64,000 nt of DNA from Phalacrocorax aristotelis (Eukaryota; Chordata; Aves; Suliformes; Phalacrocoracidae), in assembly GCF_949628215.1 (NCBI RefSeq), contig NC_134283.1, positions 22,918,975-22,982,974 of the forward strand, given 5' to 3'. Position numbers and translations under genes: made by a program. The notes under the pieces were generated by a model that had not been told where the DNA came from, made no database searches, and saw only the letters and a program-made list of their open reading frames with translations. This document shows positions 41,493 to 64,000 of this stretch, one piece after another (within the stretch, counting starts at the first letter, position 1; every line of letters starts with the position of its first letter).

Positions 41493-41498
41493 TTTATT
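41493..41498 (-). terminator. AARS1 poly(A) signal
   Basis: TTTATT on plus (AATAAA on minus), 85-90 bp after the AARS1 stop and only about 90 bp before the EXOSC6 start codon. Confidence 0.8.
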
Positions 41499-41582
41499 CG
41501 TAGGAAGGGCGGGTGGTGGCTCAGCAGCAGGCTGGGGACGGACGGGCGGGAGGGCGGTGTGACACCCCCACCCCCCCCCCAA

Positions 41583-56498
<14,916 letters not shown>

Positions 56499-56911
56499 CT
56501 TGAAACTGCAAGTCACAGCTGTCCAAAGCAAGCGTAAGGGAAAGCGGCGAGGCCTTGGTGCAGTCTGAAGAAACAACAACCAAGGCTCTTACATGGTGTC
56601 AGCTCAAGCAATAACACCAGGATCACTGCTTCCATCTCCTGAAAGGGTCTCACCACACTGATGACTACTCTCATGGACTCCTCAGTTTAACCATCCATCT
56701 TCCCCAAATGGTGCTGGTCCAAACCCAAACTTCCTCTCTCCAACCTCCCTGATTTCTAGAGCTTGAGTTCAAGTTACTTGTTCTTTAAAAACATGTGTTT
56801 TTAAAATACTGAGTTCACCGGCATACTGAACATATTAAGAAATTACACCTGCCTTACCAGGGACACAGGGGAGGGGGAGGATTGCTAACACTTAAAAACA
56901 TTCAGGGTGAT

Positions 56912-57075
56912 TAAATCATAGGATCACAGAATGGCTGAGTTTGGAAATGACCTCTGAATATCACTTTATCCAATCTCCCTGCTCAAAGCAGGGTCAGCTC
57001 CAGGGACGCCTGGAAACCTTCCCCGCAAGCAACCACACCATCGTATGCACACCAGTGGTGGGTGCCAGTTTGGAG
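56912..57075 (-). repeat. CR1 3' end fragment, reverse orientation
   Basis: Begins with AATCATAGGATCACAGAATGGCTGAGTTTGGAAATGACCTC, the complement of a CR1 tail with its 8-bp-type terminal repeats, followed by the TCCAATCTCCCTGCTCAAAGCAGGGTCAG segment. A truncated copy in AARS1 intron 1. Confidence 0.85.
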
Positions 57076-57159
57076 GTGAGCACCTCCGTTATATCCTAAC
57101 GGGTACATAACGCTGTCCTCTGCCAATGGAGCACAACGCAGTTCTCTAGCGGGCCAAGC

Positions 57160-57860
57160 TCCCAGCGGCCTGCTCCGGCGCAGAAGGACGATAATTTCTC
57201 ACAGGAACCCCAGCGAATCGCTGGAGGAGGGACAGAGGGCTCCAGGGGGGCCGGAGGGCTCGGCGCAGCGGCGGTGGCGCGTCTGCCCTGACACCACCCG
57301 GTCTCAAGCGCTCAAGGAGAGGCGGGGACACAGCGGATGCCGGCAGCCCTGCGGGAGCCGCCGCAGAGCCGGCAGACAGGCGTCTCGCCGATGCCCCGGC
57401 TGAGGAGATCAGCGGTGGCCCCCGCGCCGCCCGCCCGCCCCAGCCCCCTGTCCTGCCAGGCCGCCTCCCCTCGGAGGAGACCGTCAGAGGAGGCAGCCGC
57501 CCGTGGAGGCAACCCCCGAAGGTCGGTGGCAGCCAGCAATCCCCCCACAGCAGCTCCTCAGGCCCTACCTGCCCGACCGCCGCCCCTCGCTCCGCACCAC
57601 GGGCGCCGCCGCAGCGCCCGCTCCGCTCCGCTCCGCCCCTCCCCGGCGCAACGCCAGCTTTCGATTGGCTGCTGGTGGCATCACTCCGGGTTATCCCCGC
57701 CCCCTCCCCTCGGACGGCCTTGGGGAGGGACCGCCCGCTGGCTGATGCAATGACGGGACACGGCGGCCACGTGACGAGGCCGGAGTGAAGCTGGGCAGGG
57801 ACCCGACATTTTAGGAGTGCCAGGAGTGCGCCGGGGCGGGGCGGGGCTGGGCTGGGCGGG
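57160..57860 (-). promoter_or_regulatory. AARS1 CpG-island promoter with ATF4 element and E-box
   Basis: Dense CpG island upstream of AARS1. TGATGCAAT at 57743-57751 is an exact C/EBP-ATF response element (TGATGXAAX), the ATF4 site of amino-acid starvation genes including tRNA synthetases. CACGTG (in CCACGTGAC) lies at 57768-57773. GATTGG/CCAATC near 57662 is a CCAAT box. No TATA box. The spacing places the sites within about 200 bp of the likely start. Confidence 0.75.
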
Positions 57861-58079
57861 GGGGTCTGAAACAGTACAGGCGCTCCAGCCCCCACCCCTT
57901 CTCACTGTCGGCCCAATGATGCTGCAGTACCGTAAGCCCTCGGCCCTCCTGGGGCAGCCTTCCTGCCTGCCCGGCCTGAGGCCTCAGCTGCTGCTGTGGA
58001 GAGAGCAAAAGGCTCAGGCCAAGCATGGGATGTGGATGGGATAAGAGGGCCATCCGTGTCCGGGGGTGCATGAACTGCT

Positions 58080-58668
58080 GCATTGCAGCCGGTCGAGGGA
58101 GGAGATTGTCCTGCTCTACTCTGCACCACGCTGGTGCAGCCTCACCTCGAGTGCTGTGTGCAGTTTGAGGTGCCACAGTACATTAAGGATATAAAGCTAA
58201 TAGAGAGTGTCCAGAGGAGGGCCACGAAGTTGGTGAAGGGTTTAGAGGGGAAGCCATATGAGGAGCGGGTGAAGTCACTTGGTTTGTTCAGCCTGGACAA
58301 GAGGAGACTGAGGGCAGACCTCATCGAGGTCTACAGCTTCCTCACAAGGGGAGGAGGAGGGGCAGGCGCTGATCTTTTCCCCCTGGTGACCAATGACAGG
58401 ACCCAAGGGAATGGCAGGAAGATGTGCCAGGGGAGGGTTAGGTTGGATATTAGGAAAAGGTCCTTCACCCAGAGGGTGGTGGAGCCCTGGAACAGGCTCC
58501 CCAGGGAGGCAGTCATGGACAGTGCCAAGCCTGGCGATATTCAAGAAGCACTTGGACAATGCCCTCAGAGACATGGTGTGAATCTGGGGTTGTCCTGTGC
58601 AGGGAAGGGAGTTGGACTCGATGATCCTTGTGCGTCCCTTCCAGCTCAGGACATTCTGTGATTATATG
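58080..58668 (+). repeat. CR1 LINE, 5'-truncated 3' end
   Basis: About 590 bp matching the CR1 reverse-transcriptase end and 3'UTR. Landmarks: GTGCAGCCTCACCTCGAGTGCTGTG, AGGAGGGCCACGAAG, TTCAGCCTGGACAAGAGGAGACTGAG, GGTTGGATATTAGGAAAAGG, TGGAACAGGCTCCCCAGGGAGG, GTTGGACTCGATGATCCTTG, ending ATTCTGTGATTATATG. The frame 58083-58661 still reads long stretches of the LINE protein end, so this is one of the younger copies here. 5' truncation is usual for LINEs. Confidence 0.93.
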
Positions 58669-58904
58669 TGAGGGAGAGGGAGTTGGCTGGGGATGGTGGG
58701 CGAGGAGGCTGCTGGAGCAGTGACTAAAGTCCTGCCAGCTTCCCTGCTGGGGGATGTAATGGCTGCAAGGCCTTTGCATGGGTCTGAGGGGGCAAGGAAG
58801 CGGCTAAGAGATAAACATGGTCCGGCCATGCAGTTGGATAGTTGGCAGGGTGGGGGCATGCAGTCCAAGGCCAAGAGGTACGGCACGTACACAGGAGAGG
58901 TGCC

Positions 58905-59115
58905 ATGCTGACAAAAAATTCACTGTGAGCACAGTCAAGCATTGAAACGGGGATCCAGGGAGACTGCAGGGTCCCTGGAGGTTTTTGAGGTCTGGTTCAA
59001 GCCCTGGGCAACCTGATCTGAAGTCACTGCTGACCCTGCTCCTCCTGATGGGGCTTGGAACAGAGTCCTCCCAGGCCATCTCCAACCTGAATGGGCTCAA
59101 GGTGCCTCTACAGCA
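58905..59115 (+). repeat. second CR1-type 3' fragment
   Basis: Resembles a different CR1 subfamily: ATTCACTGTGAGCACAGTCAAGCATTG, CTGGAGGTTTTTGAGG, CTGGGCAACCTGATCTGAAG, TGACCCTGCTCCTCCTGATGGGGCTTGGA, CCATCTCCAACCTGAATGG. More diverged than the copy at 58080, and lacking its terminal repeat. Confidence 0.7.
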
Positions 59116-60608
59116 TTGGGATCTTATAGATCTCATATCTTCCCCAGAGCATCCCTCCTAGTCCCATACTCATGAGCCATAAGCATGTCTGTGCTGCTGT
59201 CCTTGGCCTCAGTTGCCATGGTTTTGCCATTTCCAAAAGCTGCTTGCTGCTTACCTTCACCAGCTCAGTGCTGTCCTGGGGCCATTCCCACCATTCCTGG
59301 TCCTGCAGCCCTTTTCACTTGTGTCTGTTCTTTCCTTCCCAAGAAGCCTGGAAGAAAAAGAGGAAGCAGAGGAAACTCCAGTCCTGTTGGTTCCTGATGG
59401 GAGCTCTACTCTGGATGCTGCTGGCAGATAGCCAGGAGCAAGGCAAGTCTGTGTAGCGCAATTGCTTGTGTGGGTGATTACAACCTCAAAAATGCCTGCT
59501 ACAGTGGGTCTGAGTCTAACACCATCCAAATCCACACCCAGCACGCTTACCTTTCATGGGGGCCATAGTACATCCACCAAGATGGAAGGAAACATAATGG
59601 CTTCCTCCTCTCCATGCTCTCTGTCACCTGAAAGCACATCTTCCAAACTTGCAACCCCTTCACCATCTCCCAGCTGCTGGCTCATGTATTTCTTTGGTGA
59701 TTGCCAGACCTGGAACCACTCAAATACTTGGAGAATAGTCAGCTCTGTCCCCTCCGCCAGGCTGGACGAGGCTGGGCAGGAGGTGTGTCCCTTTAGGCAC
59801 ATCCAGATGTGACGGACCCATCCCCGCTACTTTCCTCTTTTTATTTTCTCCCCCACCTTAAATTCAGGTTGCCCCAATTCTTCCCTTTCAGCTGAGGCTT
59901 TTTACATGGCAGCTTTTTGTTTCTTTTAGCACCTTGCTCACTTCTGCCTCCTAAAAATCCATGACCACAGGCTGGTCTGGGCTGCAGGAGCTTTGCAGGC
60001 ACCTCTTGGCCTGATAAGCAACCAGCATTGTCTTCCATCAAGGAGAATGGTGATGCTGTGAGCTGGGTGTCCCAGCAGCGGGTGGACAGGGCTGCAGCGT
60101 GCTCTGAGTGAAAGCATTGTCATGAGTTGAGCTTGCAGTGTTAGACATGCCCTCTCTGCACTTCCCAGGCTGGGCTTTGGATTAGCATTCCTGGGTTCAA
60201 CCATCCCAAATTCACCCCCCAAACTGGGAGATCACTGGTCACAGCCAGATTTGAACCTGTTTTCCTTTTCCTGGTGATGTTTCCAAGTGTTCTTCCAAGC
60301 TCGTGGTAGAGGTCACCCTTCTCCTGCAGTTACAGGGACTCTGGGAGTTGGGGCTTTAGAGTGAAGCAGTGGGGAACTGGGTAATACAGGAAAAATGCAG
60401 CCCCATGTGCCGAAATGATGGGGAGCCATCCTGGGGTGGCATCCACCCTGGGACCCTGGCTCTGCCTGGGCAGGTGAGGGCCAGGGCTGCTGCCAGCACC
60501 ATCTCCATCGCCATGGGTGCCCAGACCCACATCCTGGGCTGTGCCTGGTTCCACTTCACACTGAGCAGGCAGTAGTCCTGCCGTGTTTCACCACCTGGCA
60601 CGGAGGCC
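59116..60608. other. intergenic, upstream of the dehydrogenase
   Basis: No exon, RNA gene or further repeat could be supported. The promoter of the short-chain dehydrogenase should lie near its right end; no CpG island is visible. Confidence 0.4.
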
Positions 60609-61328
60609 ATGGAGATGGCTGCACTGGCTCAGAGCGTCCTACTGACAGGGTCCAACCGGGGCATTGGGCTGGAGCTCGTGAGGCAGCTCACCACCAGCCT
60701 CTGGCCCCTCCAGCACATCTTTGCCACCTGCTGTGACCCCGAGGGTCTGAGAGGAAAGGTCAGTGCAAGTGCAGAGCACAGGGATGGTCCCGAGCCAGGC
60801 AGGCAAAGGGAATTTGTGGTCCCAGCAGCTCTGCCGGCTCTCTGCTGGATCTGGCCCTGACTGGATGGTCTGGCAGTGGAGGCAGGAGTGCTCCAGCAGG
60901 GTCTCATAACCCTCCAGCCCTGTGGTTATGGCAGTGCCTGACCCAGCAGGTGGAATGAGGCTGGAGCGGCAGACGTAGTGCCTATGTCCTCGGCACTCGC
61001 TCCTGCCTGTGCCAATGGCCAGCCAACCCATTCTCCATGCTGGGGTCACCCAGGACGGGGGGCAGTACCTGAGCCCAGTGGCACCCCTTTTCCTGCCAGC
61101 TGCAGGGATGCCACCATGCCCCATCCACTGGGAACAGCCCCGCACACCTTCCCTAGAAAAAACAAAGTCACCCTGTCCCAGCTCCAGCTGGGGTTACCTG
61201 GGAGCAGGGGTAGGAGACCTGGCTGTGCAGCTGGTGACTCCTGATCTCCTCCCTTGCTCTACGACTTTGTTTCTAGGCCCTGCAAAAATTAGCTGCCCAG
61301 CACCCCAGCATCAAACTGGTCCATTTAG
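60609..61328 (+). CDS. short-chain dehydrogenase, C-factor/sniffer type, first two exons (partial)
   Basis: Exon 1 (60609-60758) starts at an ATG in good context (GGCCATGG) and reads MEMAALAQSVLLTGSNRGIG then LELVRQL...HIFATCCDPEGLRGK. TGSNRGIG at residues 13-20 is the TGxxxGIG cofactor loop of short-chain dehydrogenases. Exon 2 (61277-61328, acceptor TTTCTAG, donor G/GTATGG) reads ALQKLAAQHPSIKLVHL, the second beta-strand to acidic-loop region. Both match the vertebrate C-factor-like/sniffer carbonyl reductases, NAD(P)H-dependent and about 250 residues long. Phases agree (0, then 1). The remaining exons with NAG and the YxxxK active site were not seen up to 64000, so the gene runs beyond the window, or is a truncated copy. 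Confidence 0.8.
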
Positions 61329-64000
61329 GTATGGAGCAATCTCCCTCCTTGCATCCAGCATTGCTTCTAAGCCCTCTGCTCACTTCAGGGACGGGACCGA
61401 GGGCAGCTTTGTTGGGCAGCCTGCCTTAAAGCTGGCAGCCAGGCAGCTCCAGCCCTGCCAGGCAGGGAGGGATGGGCACACATCCAGACAGACTTCCCTC
61501 TCCAAGCAGACCTGTCCTCTGGCTGGAAGTGGCCAAACTGGCTTTGGAGGCAGGCAGAGATGCGTCTGGATGCCTCAGCTGCGCAAGTTTCATGGGAAAG
61601 GCACAACCTCTGTTCCCAAAAATGCGAAACAGCATGCCCAAGTTTTCAGCTGTGATATGCAGGTTCGAAAGGCAAAACAAGGTAGGGCATAGCAGGCAAA
61701 TTTATTGGATGGTTCCTAAGAAGGAGGGTTGGTTTGGGGTCTGTTTGGAGGTGGCCATAGTCAGCATTTCCTTTGCTGCTGATAAAAAGGGAGAAAAATA
61801 GGCAAAAAGGATGCATATGAGAAATCTGGCCTTGTGGTAGTGGTGGTATCCAAGGTTGATGCTCAGACCTGGAGGCATGCTCCAGTTCTGGATGTCCAAC
61901 AGCCTGGACTGGGAGGATATCCTTTCCCAGTTCCTGTGGAGGCAGGCCAGATTCAGTGGCCTTTGTCAGCAGTGCTGGTGAGCAGCAGGAGAAGGTGGCA
62001 AACAGACCTGGACAACACAGGGACTTGGAGGAGAAAAGGGAGAGCAGCCAGGGCATCACTTGGTGCTGCCAAAGTTGGGGTATTCACAGGCAGGAAGCTT
62101 CCAGGGTGCTAGGCAGGGATGGGTGCTCGCTGGAGAGGACAGCATGGGGTGAAGCATGCGGAGATAAGGAGCACCAGGCTGAGGAACATGGTTTCCTGCA
62201 GATGTGTCTTGAGGCAGACAGTGATGTCTGAGAGAGCAGGGGTGCTTGCAGTCTCTCTTTTTTTAAAGAAGGGTTGGTAAAAAACCCATCCAGACCCAAA
62301 AGAGGTGCTTTAAGGAAGGGTTTGCACCAGAATTGCCATCACCATTGTAAGTAAGGTGGGAAGCAACCAGAGCTTCTAAATAAGTTTGAGTCTTTCCTTG
62401 AAGCCAATAATAATAAAACTGAATCAAGGCGATGCAAAGACTATGTCAGTTTCTACCTACCTATTTATTTGTTAAAAATCACATAAAAAGTTCAAGTAAA
62501 TTTTTAGCATTTCTTGGCAAAGAAGTCATTCCTGAAGTGAGGCTTTACTAAAAAGAGGCAGCAAATCTCTTTCTTACTATTGAATAGATTATTAAAGTAG
62601 AACACCTTCTCTGTGATAAAATAGCATCTTTAAATTTACTCGCGACCCCCAACCAGCAGTACATGATGGGAAAAGCATGCTTACTTTGCTCACCAGCATG
62701 GCAAACATAAAAAGGGACATCTCAAGGGGCTGGCTGCTAAATAAACAACCTTTACTAAAACACATACACCCCAAAACCCAGACTATCGACAAAGTCCCAA
62801 AATAAGCTAAAAAGCTATGAAAAATACAATGGCACCAAGGTATTTTTAAAAAGGAGAATCTGCTTCAGGCTGTCTTTCTCCATCTTAAGGAAAGGTTAGC
62901 TTCAAACCAGTAACAGGAATGCACTATTCAGAAGGGAAAGGTAGCAGTTAACTCCAAAATGCATAAAACCTGTTGCTTCCTTTCATTATCTCTTTTGTCC
63001 TTTTCTATCCTTATGCTCTTATTTTTTTCAAGGAGACAAGAGTTTGTTCCTTCAACAAATGTGTCTGGCCTAGCACTAGAAACTGGTGGCCTGACATGCC
63101 TGGCCCCTTGGAGCAATGACTTGGCTAGTCCAAACAGAGCAATTAATCATTCACCAAAGTGACTAAAAGATCCCTCACATGTAGTGGAGTGATGAACTTG
63201 AACTCTGTCCAGTCATTATCCAAAGAGAAGTCACTAAAAAGCACCCCATGATACGTCCTGCAGCTGGCCATGCACGTCCTCTCGAATCCCAAGGCTCCAC
63301 CCCCTCATGCATGGCAGCCCCACAGCAGATTATCTCATCAAATTGCCCCAAAATGTTATCATGACTCCTCTACGAAGATCTGTGCTGCAAGGTGGCAAGA
63401 TGGTACAAGTCCTGGGCCACTCAAATACTTGCTTATCACCATATGGCCACTAGACTAGTTATAAATGCCAGCATAAAGGATTGTTCTGCTGCTCATCAGT
63501 GTATGAAATACTCCGAGAAGAGAATCTTCAGCCTTACAAACCTTTGCTAAGTCAGTCTTGTTGAAGCATGAGAACAGAAACACAGTGTGGGACAAAGTAT
63601 TGCAAAAAAGAAATCTAGCTCTGCGATCCCCCCTACCCAGCAGACTCTCCAGATTAGCACCTGCAAAAAATGGGTGCAGAAACATGTGTGGGGAGCAAAG
63701 GCACACTCCAACATGCCCGTATGCATGAACGTTCATGGTTCTTAAGGCCTTGGTGGTGTATTTGGGATATTAAAAGGCAATATATGAAGTTTAATGTTAG
63801 CCTAACTGTCCCATTTCAGATCCTGAAGGTGTTTAGATAATAACCCCTTTTAAATCAACAATGGACGCTTCAGTGGGGCAAGCACCCGGTAGGGGATGCA
63901 CATCCTAACAAGCAAACCCAAAAGCTGAACATAAAAAATACTACTCCTATCGCTTTAGCCAAAAAATCCTGCCATTAAATCATGGCAGATTTTCAAAGAG
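61329..64000. other. no supported gene; possible dehydrogenase intron
   Basis: The GC-rich start turns AT-rich after about 62.2 kb. I saw no exon continuing the dehydrogenase (expected next: a DVTDP-like segment), no RNA gene and no clear mobile element. Confidence 0.4.

Noticed and set aside
57146-57895. 249-codon minus-strand frame in the AARS1 CpG island
   Set aside because: Promoter and untranslated sequence; the AARS1 start is established at 56498.
58083-58661. 192-codon plus-strand frame as a possible host gene
   Set aside because: It is the end of a CR1 LINE reverse-transcriptase frame, as shown by the repeat landmarks.

Overview
The window looks like bird nuclear DNA. It carries CR1 LINE copies of several ages, both the young avian type with the 8-bp terminal repeat and very old amniote copies. 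It also has compact introns, short GC-rich CpG islands and vertebrate genes whose exons can be translated and joined in phase. The gene set (ZDHHC1, CLEC18, EXOSC6, AARS1) matches human 16q22 neighbours, which corresponds to the chicken chromosome 11 block. The species cannot be fixed from sequence alone.

Layout. (1) 0.2-19.9 kb, minus strand: ZDHHC1, a DHHC palmitoyltransferase. Seven coding exons are mapped between 8.65 and 17.2 kb, a probable last exon lies at 234-769, and a CpG-island promoter lies at 19.5-19.9 kb. Introns are AT-rich and hold an ancient CR1 copy. (2) 21.8-25.0 kb, minus strand: an eight-exon fibulin-7-like gene with signal peptide, sushi, EGF and C-terminal fibulin parts. 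It keeps its intron-exon structure but has several disabling changes, so it is called a pseudogene. A pure (TTCCC)n tract sits directly upstream of its start codon. (3) 26.8-31.6 kb, plus strand: an intact 12-exon CLEC18 gene (CAP, EGF, C-type lectin), full of intronic and 3'UTR tandem repeats and one near-perfect inverted repeat. (4) 32.4-38.5 kb, plus strand: a seven-exon gene of the hnRNP C/RALY/RALYL family. Its exons join in one frame to a 211-residue protein that has the RALY-type middle and coiled coil but no RNA-recognition motif. This is the most unusual object in the window. (5) 39.9-41.4 kb, minus strand: intronless EXOSC6 (MTR3). (6) 41.5-57.7 kb, minus strand: complete AARS1. Twenty coding exons sum to 2,907 nt (968 residues plus stop), and the promoter has a textbook amino-acid response element. 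(7) 58-64 kb: CR1 copies, then the first two exons of a short-chain dehydrogenase of the C-factor/sniffer type, plus strand. The rest of that gene is not found before the window ends.

The genes do not form a pathway. AARS1 charges tRNA-Ala, EXOSC6 belongs to the RNA exosome, ZDHHC1 acylates membrane proteins, and CLEC18 is a secreted lectin. The order CLEC18 - EXOSC6 - AARS1 is shared with human. The fibulin-7-like gene, the RALY-like gene and the dehydrogenase are extra relative to my recollection of the human map. AARS1 and EXOSC6 lie head-to-tail with well under 100 bp between the AARS1 poly(A) signal and the EXOSC6 start codon. All exon ends are read by eye from GT/AG sites, reading phase and family similarity. 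No alignment or transcript data were available.
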